DNA of 64,000 nucleotides from Magnolia sinica (Eukaryota; Streptophyta; Magnoliopsida; Magnoliales; Magnoliaceae), in NCBI RefSeq assembly GCF_029962835.1, contig NC_080591.1, positions 39,687,501 to 39,751,500 of the forward strand, in the 5' to 3' direction. The notes under the pieces were generated by a model. It was not told where the DNA came from and searched no databases. It saw only the letters and a program-made list of their open reading frames with translations. Below are positions 34,329 through 47,510 of this stretch, piece by piece. Every line of letters starts with the position of its first letter. Within the stretch, counting starts at the first letter, position 1. Made by a program: the position numbers and the translations under genes.

Positions 34329-36811
34329 GTTTGCCACCTGCCTGTGGAGCTGGAGTAAAGAGCCTACTGGGCTATCAAAAATCTAAACTTTAACTTGGAC
34401 AACGCTGGCTCGTTGTGCAAACTTTAATTAAATGAACTCGAAGAAATCCGGAATGATGCATATGAGAACTCAAGAATTTATAAGGGCAGGATGAAAGTGT
34501 TCCATGACCAGAACATCCTTTGGAATTCATTCATAACCGGTCAAAAAGTCCTTATGTATAATTCTCAGTTACATCTTTTTCCGAGTAAGCTTCGATCTCA
34601 TTGGACTGGACCCTTCATTGTTATGAACATTTATCCTCATGGGGTCGTCGAGATAAAGAATCTGACTAATGATAATGTTTTCAAGGTAAAGAGACATTGT
34701 CTCAAGTCATTTATTGTGAAGTTCGATTAAGAAGATATGTCCACACCTCTAATTGATCCTGTGTAGCAGGATTGACCTCCTAATATGATGGAGGTGTAGT
34801 TAGGTTTAATGCTTTCATAAGATTAGGATTATTATAATTTATTTTTCTATTTGTTTAGTCTTCATGCTAACCCATTTACATGTTGAGAACTTTGAAAAAA
34901 CTTCAATTCTCCTTATTTAGGTACTATCTTTACATCACTTCTCCTTTCTTTTCGTTGTCTCATGTGCATTGGATACTTATATCTTTTACATCGAGGGAAA
35001 TGTAAATTTTAGGTTGGGATGTGGATTAGGTAAACTAATCTGTGTTTTCTTACTCTTTGAGCAAAAATTTTGAAAATTTTCAATTTTTCAAATTAAAAAT
35101 ATGTTCGAAAAAATATAAGTTTGAGTAATTAAGAATGCTTTGAGTATAATGATAAGATAGAGATTGAATTTTGAATTGTTGGAGTTTGATCAATTGAGTA
35201 GACTATCACTCATGTTCTTTCATTCAATTGATTAAGAGAAAGTTTGAATATCCTGTTGGTTTAAATCACAAGACACATTCAAATTGCTTTTTGTGAATAA
35301 TGCTAGAATTTCTGATTGTTATTATGTGAATCATTGATAGATGTTGAGAATTAAGTCAGAGAATTTTATCCACCTTAAAAAGATGAAAAGAACTAGTAAA
35401 AAAACAGAGAGATGGACAAAAAGGTTATATATGATGAAAAGATTGGAAAAGAGTGAAAAGTCTAAAAAAATTGAAGGTGAAAAGATTAAAAAGAATGAAT
35501 AAATAAAGGTGATCGTCGATATAAAATCAAAAACTGAAAAAAGAAGAAAAAGTGGACAAGTTCAGAATTAACACTTGATTATTCAATTAATCTTGAGCTA
35601 ATGCGCATGGCTAACATTATGAAATGATAGTACTTTTATGGTAAGTAAGTTAGAATTCACTAAGCACATTTAAAAAACTTAATACATAAACTTATGCTCC
35701 TAAGTAATTAATAAAGAGCCTATTTGATTGATTGCTCATGTGATTCAGCTTTAGGTTTTCAAATTTTCACTCTTGCTTCTTTGGATTCTACTCATCATAC
35801 TTGATTGTATAAAAGATTGTTTTCTGAAAGCAATTTGAGCATTGAAAATTGAAGATTCTTTCACGCATGTTTTGCTCGAGACTAGCAAAATACTGGTTAG
35901 GGGGTGTGTTGAGTGTCAAATATTACATATTTTCCCTTGTTATATCCTGGTTTTATGAACATGAGAACACTTAATGGGTATGTTTTATACACGTTTGTAT
36001 TGCAATGTGAATCTGAGATCTTAGATTGAAAAGAATGTTAAAAGTATGGATTTAATGCTCAAGAATCACTAAGGCAAGGGATAGATCTTAGGAGACCAAG
36101 ATTGAAGATTTCAAGACCCCAAGATTCAAGAAAACTAAGTGGAGAATGAAAGAAGTCGAAAGTGCAAAGTGTAGAAATTCACAGAATTTGGACTTCACTG
36201 TCTAACATTAAAGTTAGTGTTCAATGACATCGAAGAATTACATGAAATCAAGTTTGGTTGTTGGATAAATTAGATGCATTTCTTGATGACATCGAAGCTC
36301 TATTCGATTGCTCAAAGACCTGTTCGATGACATTGAAGGCAATTCGATGGCATCGAAAATTTTAAAGATTTCTAGAGCAACTCACTAGAACACTCTAGAC
36401 ACATTCTCGATTGATCAAACACCTTCTATGACATTGTAGGACTGACCGATGGCGTCAAGGAAATGTTCAATGGCATGAAAAGTTACGCAGCATGAAAAAG
36501 GCACGACTTCCAAATTCAAGTTATGTTCAACGACAGTGAAGGCTTTTCGATGACATTGAAGGCATTACGCAGAGTGCATAAATCTTAAGCGATTTTCAAA
36601 GACGGCTCGACAAAGCTATAAATATGGGTTCTTGGAGGAGTTCTAAGAATGAATTAGGTTTTCAAAAGCAGAACCAAAGGGTGGAAAAGCCTCCCAAGAG
36701 TTTTTCTTCCTTCCTTATTTATTTTTAATGTTTTCTTTTAGGATTTTAGATCCAATCATGTCTATGGTTGGCTAAACCTCTTAAATAGGGCTAAGAGGTG
36801 AAGCTTGTAGT
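34329..36811 (+). mobile_element. Old Athila-type retrotransposon, second part (fossil)
   Basis: It resumes in the integrase (GKLRSHWTGPFI-like tail block, to about 34735), then carries about 1.2 kb of AT-rich 3' non-coding DNA without a gene, a polypurine tract near 35895-35906 and the start of the 3' LTR at 35907. A copia element interrupts the LTR at 36812. Broken. Confidence 0.8.
35907..36811 (+). repeat. Start of the 3' LTR of the old Athila-type element
   Basis: It begins TGTTGAGTGTCAAATATTAC, like the LTRs at 51148 and 59828 (TGTTGAGACTCAAATAATGC). It contains several TTCGATGACATCGAA-type dyads (36230-36560). The part at 36600-36811 is matched in reverse by 47200-47400. Confidence 0.8.
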
Positions 36812-39010
36812 TGAAATTGTGGTAGAACCTCTAATACTAAGTATGAAGTATGACTAAGTGTCCTAGAGGAGGGTGAATGAGACTTTTTTAAAAAAAATTA
36901 TCTTTTAATAATCACCTATGCCTAACTTTTAAAATAGGGAAGTAAGGCAAAGTAACTCTATGGCTTCCAAGACAATAGAGGGTCCAATTCACATAGACTT
37001 ATACAAGATACATATGTAAAATCAAACCCTATAAGAATAATGTGTATTGTGTATAGGATGTGACTTCTATCAATACTCATGCATAAACTAAATCATGCAT
37101 CAATGTGAACATATGACGAGCATAAGCATAATTAGGTAAATGTACTCAAAACAACCCCAAACACAATCATGTATAATGGTTCAGCTGCTTGCCTACTCAA
37201 CTCCCAGCAGACACTCTCTCTCCTAGAGTGTACTAGATTTCACTATCCAATGGTTTTAAATTAGGTTAACTATGAACCTTCATAACCTACACAAGATTAA
37301 ACCAGGACACCTACACAAGGTTCCTAGATGCTTACACAAGGCGGCATGTCCTACCTAATGACTTAACACTGGGAGCCTACACAAGGTAACCCAAGCTTAC
37401 ACAAGAAACAACCTACATAAGGCTACACGTTCTACACAAGGACACAATATATTCTCCCGTCAAGGGCCTGCAACTAGGACCTGGCGAGTTTGAAACTTAA
37501 CTCTGAATCCCAATCCTACACAAGGAAAGGGCTTCAGACACTTTATACTCTAAATACTAACAAAGTAAGTTGGTGAGTCCTGTTGTCGCCCAATGTGAAG
37601 ATCTTCGATGATGACAAAGAATCTTCGGCTCCCTTGAACCACAACCTATTGATGATGCTTTAATGAAGGCTCTGAGGTTGTGAGGTTTAGGGTTTTTCTA
37701 TTTTTCTATTTAAATTGTAAGATTTAAATCAATAGAGAAGGTTCCCATGAGCTAGGCATTCAGGAGTTCTAAGATATTATGATTAATTGGAAACTCATGA
37801 ATGCTAGAGTTCATAATTCAATTCAAGCATATATGATATGAGTTGATGCTCAAGCAAAGAATTGAATGATGAACTCTAATGGGAAAGAGAGAGTGAGTAT
37901 GAGGATAGATATATCTTGGAATAACAGACTCAAATTCTCATCGATTCTAACTCATTTTATAAAGAAGCAACCAGAGGTATTTATCGAGAAAGAATCCCAA
38001 CGGTAATAAAATGGGCAGGAATCTGTCATTGTCGATACTATCGAATAGTCTTCGATATTATCAAAATTTGAATTTCGATTATATTGAGTCTCATTCGATT
38101 GTATCGACTTTCTACACATATGTTTATTTTTGTGTAGAACAAACTTTTCTTAATTTTATCAAATACCATTCAATTCCATCGATGTGTACTTAGATGTTAT
38201 CGAGGGTAGTTCAATCCCATTTGAATTCTATTTAAAAATGTACCTCAGGTTGCTAGAAGATTTTGTCCAGAAGTTCGGTGCAATTGATCATCATTCGATG
38301 TTATAGAATTTTGAAGTCTGATTACATCGAATAGTATTTGATATGATTGAATATATATGTTTTTTTCTTTAAAAGCTTGCTAGACAAAATGATCCATAAG
38401 TTTGATTTAATCGAGTCTGATTCGATATTATCGAGAACTTACTCTCGATGTAATTGAGGGTGACTCGATTTGATCGATGAACACTTTTAAAAACGTCTTT
38501 TGTTTAGAGGAAGTCCCTGAGTCGATATTATTGAAAAGGGTTCGATAATATTGAAGTTTGAATTTCAATATTATCGGACTATATTCGATATTATCGAGAT
38601 TTTCAGCAGATGTATCATTTTGTTGCTGGATAGAATGGGACTATATATCGATAGTATCAAACCATCTTCTATCAGATAGATCATTTTGTTGCTGGACATA
38701 TTTTGAATATTTCTTCGATTGCAAATCGATATAATCGACTTATTAGTATAATGCAATTTTCATTCATCTGACATTCTAAGTGTCTTTCTTACTTAAGCTT
38801 ACCATGGTGTTTTCTAATGAGTTTAGAGGTAAGTTTTAAGTTGGATGGGGGTCATATACCTTAGAGTTTAATTTAAGGAAGTGAGGCTTCATTACCTGTT
38901 CGGAGCACTCGAGCTTCTATTTGGTTGAGGTCTTCATCTTGAAATCTTTATCTTGGGACTCACTTAAAGAAAAACTCAATGTTCACGTAACTTGACAAAC
39001 CAGGGAACTT
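36812..39010 (-). repeat. 3' LTR of the copia element
   Basis: It is homologous to 44634-46526 from its first base to about 38740. The right border is inferred from the polypurine tract at 39011. It is rich in TTCGATATTATCGA-type dyads (38010-38740), and a block with repeated CCTACACAAGG lies at 37280-37460. It has no gene. Confidence 0.65.
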
Positions 39011-39706
39011 TTAATCTCCTCCTTTGTCAATTATGTGACAAAAACAGACTAACCAACCCTAAGATATTACAATTAACTCAGTACATGATAAAATTTCAAA
39101 TAAATCTATTCAAGAGTTGATCATGCTTCCCCCTAAGTTCCTGTATTATGATTCAAGAAACATAACACAACAACAAACTTGGGATTATAAAATGTTCTCC
39201 CTCCTTTTTTTTTTTTACAGTGATTGGCAAAGGTTAAGTAATAAACCAATACAACTGAAGTATGTGTATAACCAAAGCTAGAGGGAGAGACTAAGAAATC
39301 ACATAAGTTTATAAAATATAGGAATGAAGCATAAGAACTAGATATGAACTAATCATGCTTTAAAAAAAAATGCTAAGATAGGACAGAAATGGCACGAGCA
39401 ATATAAAAAAGAAGGTGATTAGATATCATCGTTCATTCACCAATTAAGCAAAAAGTAACTACCCCAAGCTTGGGTAGTATAATCATCATCCAAAAAGCAA
39501 GTGCTTAAGGGCATAAAATTTCCAAAATATCACAACATATTCGCTCGAGCTAGGCACCAACAACACAAAAACACCAATAAGTTATCAAACATATCCAAGA
39601 TTGATCATAGAATAGGAGTGGAATAAGATCAGTCTGGTTTGACATCCCAAAAAAAAGATAATTGATGCGCAAACGGACATTGCTAATCATGCACTGGATG
39701 AATATC

Positions 39707-40093
39707 TTAATTGGATGGACCACCTTCTAGTGGTGTAGTATCATCCTGCCGGCAAGCCATTAGGTTCACAATTTGTTGAGCGGTGTTCTGCAGAGATTCC
39801 AATAGTCTTTCCATTGCCGATAATCGAGATTCACATTGACCAAGCTTCACTTCTAGTTTTGACCATCCATTGAGAATGGAGTCAATTCGATTGTGATGTC
39901 GAAGATGCTTCTGGGAGCAAGCTGAGTTTGGAGAGCAGGTGTGAGTATCTAGCTGTGTTTCTAGATCAATTCGATTGTGATGTCGAGGATACTCGTGCCT
40001 AAGAAAATTGGGTATTAATGAATGAATTAGATGCTTTAAAAATCGCACCTTATTATTATTTTTTTCATTTTGATCACATTCAGATACATTCAT
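39707..40093 (-). pseudogene. Unassigned ORF near the 3' end of the copia element
   Basis: This 128-codon open frame has an internal duplication (RHHNRID twice) and a heptad-like, probably coiled-coil end (ESRLSAMERLLESLQNTAQQ). Its sense and its place before the polypurine tract fit the extra 3' ORF (env-like) of SIRE elements, but no motif proves it. The flanks 39030-39706 and 40094-40334 hold nothing recognisable. Confidence 0.35.
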
Positions 40094-40334
40094 GAAGGTA
40101 ACATGTATGAGAATAAGATCGACTATATTGATTATTTCATCAGAGTAAAAGAACTCAGTAAATAATCAAATGCTCTTTTAATGGGAGCTCATTACATTTA
40201 TCGAGTTTGCAGTGAAAGTATAAAACTAAATCATAAAAATATCTTCTTATTCATTCAGTATGATCTTCCATAGGGAGATGGTCCTCTAAGTCTTCATTCT
40301 GTACATCACTTGCATCATCTATATGGTTGGAGAG

Positions 40335-43300
40335 GGTTAACGCCCTACTCATAGTGATTGTTATCCTTTATGACTAACAATAATTCAAGAGATTTATAAA
40401 AGTAACGTAAAAGTTTTGATACGTCCTGTACTCCATAACTGCAAGAGGTATTAATATGCGTAAGCAACCTAAATGAGATGCATGCCTAGCAAGTATATGC
40501 AGTTCATCACACTTAGTGATCGCCATAATGTGGAATATGATTAGAGTTATCCGACTCGCCCCACATCCCATTTTACAAAGATTTGCGGGTGTGTCCTACA
40601 TTTAACATGGTTTTACGCGGTTATCCCAAGACGAGCACAACACTGACTGGATGAATTACGTGACACGATTTGTTCATGGAGCGACTATATACGACATCCA
40701 ATCCCGGATGTGATGTAACACGTATTGCAAATTACCTACATCGATTTGTGCACCACTACCCATGAAATATGGAATTACCTGTCGCCCCAGGGGCCGCTAC
40801 CGAAAACGCATTACATCCATGATATTTATTCGATCGTTAGAGGGAGATTCCCAACATAGGGCTTGCATCAAAGAGAGAAATCCATTAAATTATGGGAGTT
40901 CTGGAATATCAAGACACATGCCTAAGCCTTAAAGGTAAATAACACAAGGGCTAATTAAGTATAGAGAAAGCAATAGCTAGCTCAACAAAACGGAGAGTGA
41001 CAATGGCCAACTCAATAATAAAGAGAGTAGTAATGGCTAACTCAACGAAAGGAGAGTGGTAATGACCAACTCAATAGAGAGAAGAGTAGCAAAGGCCAAC
41101 TCAACAAAGAGATGATTAACAATGACTAACTCAACAAGACTAGTATAGATAAGGGCAAGGCTCGTATCCATCACCCATATAAATTTATAAAGATCACTTG
41201 TAATTAACCTCATATCATAATTCCTAAAAGGGTAGACAATTGATGGTGGTAAAATTATGCGATTACATGGAGAGAATCATAATAACACAGAAAAATACGT
41301 AAAAAGGGAATTAAACCAAACCAACGTAAATTAAGGTAAGCTTAAAGGAAAAAATCCTCACCTTTTACCGTTCATACCCTCTACGAGTGTGAGTACGCGT
41401 CATAGAATTGGAATCTTAACCTAGTATTTTAACGATTTAAATGTTTAGGTTTTTCTATAGTCCATCTTAGATTAGTGACTGTATTACCAAGGTTTTAGCA
41501 TAGTTATGAGATTAAGAGGCTTAATTCCAACCCACTTTGACTTGAGTTTATACTTGAGCTCTCGGTTGGGTTGATCCTTCCCAAATCTGTTTTTCTTTTT
41601 GGGTGTTTGAATCGATCAGCTGGAAAGGAAGAAGGAAAAGGAAAACCTAGAAGGGAGTGGTTCTGGTTTACCTCGACTCGGTGTGACTCAGTGACCTGAC
41701 GGAGTTCAGCAACCAGCTCGGCCTTCTTCTTCTCCGTTTTGGGTTGGAAAATCCTCCTCCTTTCTTTCTTTCTCCCTTCTTCCAGTTGTGAATCTGGTTT
41801 GTCCCTCCCTTCTCTCAGCGTAGGGTTTTATAACTTTCACGCCTTGCGAAACATAAATCCTGGATTGGACGAAAGTCTGTTTTTTTCCGCACTCTGTTTA
41901 TGCAGAGATTTTGCAACCGGTAGGCGGGTGGTCTGAAATCACACTTACCTTGTAGTTTTAATCCGATCAGTTCATTGGGGATGCTTTCTTTGATGCAAAT
42001 ATTTCAGACGAATGTCCCTGATTCTTCCTTAAATGTCTGTCCCCGGGTTTGATCGAGCAGATGGTTGCTGATCTAAGTTATTCCCCACATATTTTTTATT
42101 TTGAAATTTTACCTTCGGATGGTCAAGGATTATCGTCTGACGACCTCTGGCCCACAGGGCTTGTGATCTGATCACGTCTCTCGCCACTTTTGGAGATCTT
42201 ACGTGCGAGATTTCCAGTTTTATGTATCTTGCGAACGAAACTCTCGGTAGCGTGTTTTGGCACGAGAAGATCGATGGAAACCAGAACCTTAGTCTTCCTT
42301 TCTGCTTTCGGCCATCTAGGGTAGGATCGGGGTCGCTGCCCCTAAGTTTTGGATGCCCCATATTGGATCAAGTCGCCGATGCAAGGACGTGTAAGGTCCC
42401 TGATCTGTTGCTCATTTTCTGGATGGTGTTTAGTTCAGTCAGACAGTGCGCATGACTCTTTCCCTTTCCTGGTGCGATCCGCTATGTTCTAAGGTTGTGG
42501 GTGTGAGCCGCATCCAATGAATGGTTCAGATTTCTTGTCCCGTACGAGTAGTGGGTCCCATCTCCTTCTGTTGTTCGGGTTTCGTTTGAAACTTCACGAT
42601 GGCGCGTAATGGAGAAGGGGTCTCCTATCGACAGAGTCTCGGTCAAACATTGTTTGACCGACATTTTAATCTGGTATGTTGCGGGAGTTCCTATATGTTG
42701 TGCACGCACACAATAAGTTTGGAGCCCACGGTGATGATCAATGAAATCCACCCATTTATTCTATTTCCATGGGTCTCCTAGGTTGTTTAGCTATGGATGG
42801 CGGGGCATCAGAGTCCCAGGTGGACCATGCTATGTGTTTTCATTTTAGTTGAAGTACGAGTTGTTAAAATAGAACTGATTTTAATTAACGGTCCACAATT
42901 AATGATCAAGGTCCAAATTTTGTATGATATCGTAGTCATGTGAGGCCAAGGTGTGTCCCAAGTTTGAGTTGCGATGGATGATAAGAAGTGGTTAGATCTG
43001 AAGATATAAATTTATATAGAGTTGGTAAGCACTTAAATGATAACTTGACGATGAAGGAAAATTCTACCAAGGTAGGGTTTTCATATTTCACACTTGGCCC
43101 ATATGATGGTCAATCTAAGTCATTCATATGAAGGAAAATATTCTACTATGACTACCCAAGAGGTTTCTTCACTCAATGGACACCAAAATCAATAATTACA
43201 GGCTGATTTGTCAATTGGGCCACTTCTATAATGATATAAGGTCTAAAATTTGACGTGTATGGTTAATTTATGGTAGCTAAGAATGATATAAAATTTTACA

Positions 43301-43849
43301 TGAAATGGATCATGGGAACTATGTGTTCTGGAATTCTAGAGTCTAGGTTAGTGGCATTTTCGTTATTATTGATAATAAAGAGTTTTGAGAAATATAATAG
43401 TTTTAGATGGTTATATGCACATTTCTAAGCAATTCTTATAAAATAACATATATCTAAATCATTATGAATAAGAAGTTATTTACCAAATTAATCGGAATGC
43501 ACATGTATCAAACCACATGACAAATGGTTAGATGACATGTTGAAAATAGGAAAGCTTGATGGTTAGTAATCTAGTCATGTACGGAGGTGTGTGTATGGTC
43601 ATTTTTGTAAGAAGATGATCACAAGTGGGTTTACTTGGACTTATGATGATCTTGTCTTAAAAGGAAGGGTCGGATGGATTGATCTATAGATGAAGATCAT
43701 TCTCAATGGTTAGATTCGCATTGGAGGATAGATGTAAGGTTAGGATAGTTAGATTGGTGTCATACACAGGTACATAATAAGTTAAATTTCCTGGTAACGC
43801 TCGAGAACTTTCAATACTCGGGTATGGAAAAGTTCGGGGTGTTATATTT
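40335..43849 (-). repeat. Tekay-like LTR inserted in the copia element, probably a solo LTR (fossil)
   Basis: The right part (42893-43849) is homologous to the LTR at 1950-3187 and ends GTGTTATA. The left border, AACGCCCTACTC, is like the TGTAACGCCCTAAA start of the Tekay LTR at 17821 but is tentative. No PBS or coding follows. Its right end abuts copia gag. Short open frames inside carry no known motif. Confidence 0.55.
40968..41143. repeat. Degenerate tandem repeat, unit about 32 bp
   Basis: About five or six units of the form GGCTAACTCAACAAAGAGAG with varied joints lie inside the LTR. Confidence 0.75.
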
Positions 43850-44560
43850 CTTCCTCTATTCTATTCATGTTTTTAGAGGTTTTGAAAACATTATTTTTAG
43901 ATTTTATGAGTGTTTTAAGATGTAGTTCAAATGTTTGTAGAGAGCTAACTAGTTCTTCTACTTTCATCTCATCAATATTCTTACATTTTTCTATGGTGGT
44001 TACTTTAGAATTGAGCCGTTGCAGAAGTGATCTTAGGATTTTCCTATAGATTTTAGGTACAGGAACTATTTCTCCATGTCCACCCATAGAGTTGCATATG
44101 ATATTTAGTTTTGCGAAGAACTATATGGTCTCATCTTCCTCCATTTTCAATTGTTCAAAATAAGTCATTAAAAACTACAACCTTGATCTTTTTACTGTGC
44201 TGGTTCCTTCATGGGTGATTTCTAATAGATTCCATGCTTCTTTAGAGGTTTTACTCATACTAATTTGGTTGAATATCTCTTCAGAAACTACCTAGTAAAT
44301 GGCATTCATAGCTCTTGCTTCATATGTTTTACTATCTTTTTCAAAAGCTATACATTTCTCTTTTGGTATAGGTTAGGTGACGGTTGTGCCATTTTCTAAT
44401 ACAATTAGTTTGGTTAGTGGCACATATCCATTCTCAACTATTTTCTAAACTTCATGATCTAAGGATTGCAGAAAGTAGTTCATTCTTGCTTTCTAACATG
44501 CCTACTTTGAACCATTTAAAATAGGAGGACGAGAGACTGTTGTTCCCTCTCCTTTAGCCA
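43842..44560 (-). pseudogene. gag region of the copia element (fossil)
   Basis: It starts MAKGEGTTVSRPPILNGS and continues with RMNYFLQSLD-type wording. Then comes KIYRKILRSLLQRLNSK and VEELVSSLQTFELHL, the UBN2-type gag block of Ty1/copia. Broken. Confidence 0.8.
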
Positions 44561-44620
44561 TATTCTAACTTCAGTTTAATGATCTCCCTCTACGTTCTAA
44601 ATCCCTTCAAGAGAAACCAT

Positions 44621-44631
44621 CTTTGATACCA
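44621..44631 (-). other. Primer-binding site of the copia element
   Basis: On the minus strand it reads TGGTATCAAAG, close to the initiator tRNA-Met site TGGTATCAGAGC and next to the LTR at 44634. Confidence 0.7.
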
Positions 44632-44633
44632 AT

Positions 44634-46526
44634 TGAAATTGTGGTAAAACCACTAGTATTGAAGTATAAAGTATGACAAAGTTTCTTAGAGGGGGGTGAG
44701 TAGGACTTTTTCAAAATTTATTATCTTTTAATAACAATTTATGCTTAACTTTTAGAACATGGAATTAAGGCAAAGTAACTCTATGGCTTCCAAGCCAATA
44801 GAGGGTCCAATTCACATAGGCTTATACAAGATATATATGTAAAATTAATGCCTATAAGGATAGTGCGTATTGTGTGTGGGATGTGACTTCTATCAATACT
44901 CATACATAAACTAAATCATGTATCAATGTGAACATATGACAAACATAAACATAATTAGGTAAATGTACTCAAAACAATCGCAAACACAATCATGTATAGT
45001 AGTTTGGCTACTTGCCTACTCCACTCTCGGTGGACGCACTCTCTCTTAGAGTATACCGGATTTCACTATCTAATAGTTTTAAATCAGGTTAACCATGAAC
45101 CTCCACAACCTACACGAGGTTAAACTAGGACACCTACACAAGGTTCGTAGATGCCTACACAAGGTGACATGTCCTACCTAAGGACTCAACACTGGGAGCC
45201 TACACAAGGCACAACATACGTAAGGCTACACGTCCTACAAAAGCACACAACATATTCTCCCATTGAATGCCTGCAACTTGGACTTGGTGAGTTTGATACT
45301 CAAACTCTGAATCCCATTCCTACAAAAGGAAAGGGCTTTAGACACTTTAGATTCTATATACTTACAAAGTAAGTTGGTGAGTCCCGTTCTCGCGCAATAT
45401 GAAGATCTTCAATGATGATGAATAATCTTCAGTTCCCTTGAACCACAACCTGTTGATGATGCTTTTGCGAAGGCTCTAAGGTTGTGAGATTTAGGGTTTT
45501 TCTATCTTCTCTATTTAAATTGTAAGATTTAAATCAATAGAGAAGATTCCTATGAGCTAGGCATTCAGGAGTTCCAAGATAGTATGATTAGTTGAAAACT
45601 CATGAATGCTTGAGTTCATATTTCAATCAAAGTATATATGATATGAGTTGATGCTCAAGCAAATGATTGAATGATGAACTCTAATGGGAAAGAGAGAGTG
45701 AGTAAGAGGATAGATAAATCTTAGAATAACAGACTCAAATTCTCTTCGATTCTAGCTCATTTTATAAAGAAGCAACCTGAGGTATCTATAGAGAAAGAAT
45801 CCCAAACATAAGAAAACGGGCAGGAATCTGTCATTGTCGATACTATCGAACAGTCTTCAATATTATCAAAATTTGAATTTCGATTATATCAAGTCTCATT
45901 TGATTGTATCGACTTTCTATACATATATATTTGTTTTTGTGTAGAACAGACTCTGCTCGATTTTATCGAATACCATTCGATTCCATCTATGTGCACTTCA
46001 TTGTTATTGAGGGTAGTTCGATCCTATTTGGATTCTCTTTACAAATGTACCTTAGGCTACTGGAAGATTTTTTCTAGAAGTTCGATGACATCGACCATCA
46101 TTCGATGCTATCGAATTTTGAAGTTCGATTAGATCGAATAGTATTCGATATGATCGAAGATATATGTATTTTTTTTGAAAGCTTGCTGGATAAAATGTTC
46201 CACAAGTTCAATTCAATCGAGTCTAATTCGATATTATCGAGAACTCACTCTCAATGTAACCAAGGGTGACTTGATTCGATCAATGAATACTTTTGAGAAT
46301 GTCTTCTGTTTAGAGGAAGTCCCTGAGTCGATATTATCGAGAAGGGTTCGATAGTATCGAAGTTTGAATTTCGATATTATCTAACTGTATTTGATATTAT
46401 CGAGATTTTTAGCAAATAGATCATTTTGTTGCTAGACAGAATGGGACTATATATCGATAGTATTGAACCATCTTCGACATTATCGAATATGTGTTCAATT
46501 GCAAATTGATATAATCGACTTGTTGT
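44634..46526 (-). repeat. 5' LTR of the copia element, truncated
   Basis: It follows 36812-38740 closely, including the CCTACACAAGG block and the TCGATATTATCGA dyads (45830-46490). Homology stops at about 46524, where an unrelated LTR begins. It has no gene. Confidence 0.8.
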
Positions 46527-47510
46527 TCATAACCCCAAGTGTAGGGTCGCAATGTAGTAATAATCTTGGTGAGACCGAGGTCGAATCCACAGGGACTAAT
46601 CTTGTGTGTATTCTGAAAGTAACTAGAACTATAAAAAGATGTGAATCTAAATCTGAATTAATTGAGAGAGTAATTGTGATTAAAGTGATTAAACTAACAA
46701 ATTCAAAGGTGGTAACTAGGGTTTTCAAGGATCCACTTGTAGAGATCAGGGAGATCTATGCTTGATTCAAGAACACAACTAGAATCAGAGTCCATCTTAT
46801 CCAATTGGAAGATATCTCAATAAAACCAAATCTGAACTTCCTTTGAACTAATTCTCAATGGATGAGAGGTGTGTGAACTGAAAGTGATTCCATCACAAAA
46901 CCATGCCCGAGAGAAAAGGCAAACAATAGAATTTACCAATCCCACAACCAATCGTAAGAGAATTGGGAAGATTAGGCCAGATTCCATCACCCAACCATGC
47001 CCACGGGATGATGGTGAACAACAAGATTTTCTAATTTCACAATCTTAATATATGAAAGGAACATACTCAAAGCTATCGCAGATCTATTGTAATTTGAGTC
47101 ACACCAAACCACTAAGAACTGAAAGTATTTCTTAAATATTAAACTAGAATCAAACATAGTTTAACTTAAATATGAATCAACGCAATAGAAAACATCCCAT
47201 CATGCTATAAGCTTCACCTCTTAGCCCTAACTAAGAGGTTTAGCCAACCATAGACATGATTGAACTAAAATCTCTTAAGAAAAGTATAAAAACAACTAAG
47301 GAAAAGGAAGAAAAACTCTTGGCGATGGCTTCTCCATGCTTTTGCTCCACTCCTCAAACCCTAGAAGATATCTAGGAACATCCTAAGGACCCTTATTTAT
47401 AGTTTTACAATTCAAACTTTCGCACCGAGTTGGGAAAATTAAGAAACCACCTCAAATTTTCGTAATTCGTGTGCTGCTTACGTAACCTTAGACTAGTCGA
47501 GGGTTATCTT
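46526..47510 (-). repeat. Athila-like LTR fragment in reverse orientation (fossil)
   Basis: Its left edge reads, on the minus strand, CCTGTGGATTCGACCTCGG, the wording that ends Athila-type LTRs (compare CTGTGGGATCGACCCTGT at 52370). The part at 47200-47400 matches 36600-36811 in reverse. A short open frame at 46463-46765 has no family motif. Confidence 0.7.

Larger units (their letters stand above)
36812..46526 (-). mobile_element. SIRE-like Ty1/copia retrotransposon with most of pol missing (fossil)
   Basis: Homologous LTR copies begin TGAAATTGTGGTA at 36812 and 44634. The PBS (minus strand TGGTATCAAAG) sits three bases from the right-hand copy, so the element reads leftward. gag follows at 44560-43842. 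The polypurine-like GACAAAGGAGGAGATT lies at 39011-39028, wording common near the 3' end of SIRE/Angela-group elements. The middle holds a Tekay-like LTR (about 40335-43849) and no recognisable pol. Broken; the right LTR is truncated. Confidence 0.7.
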
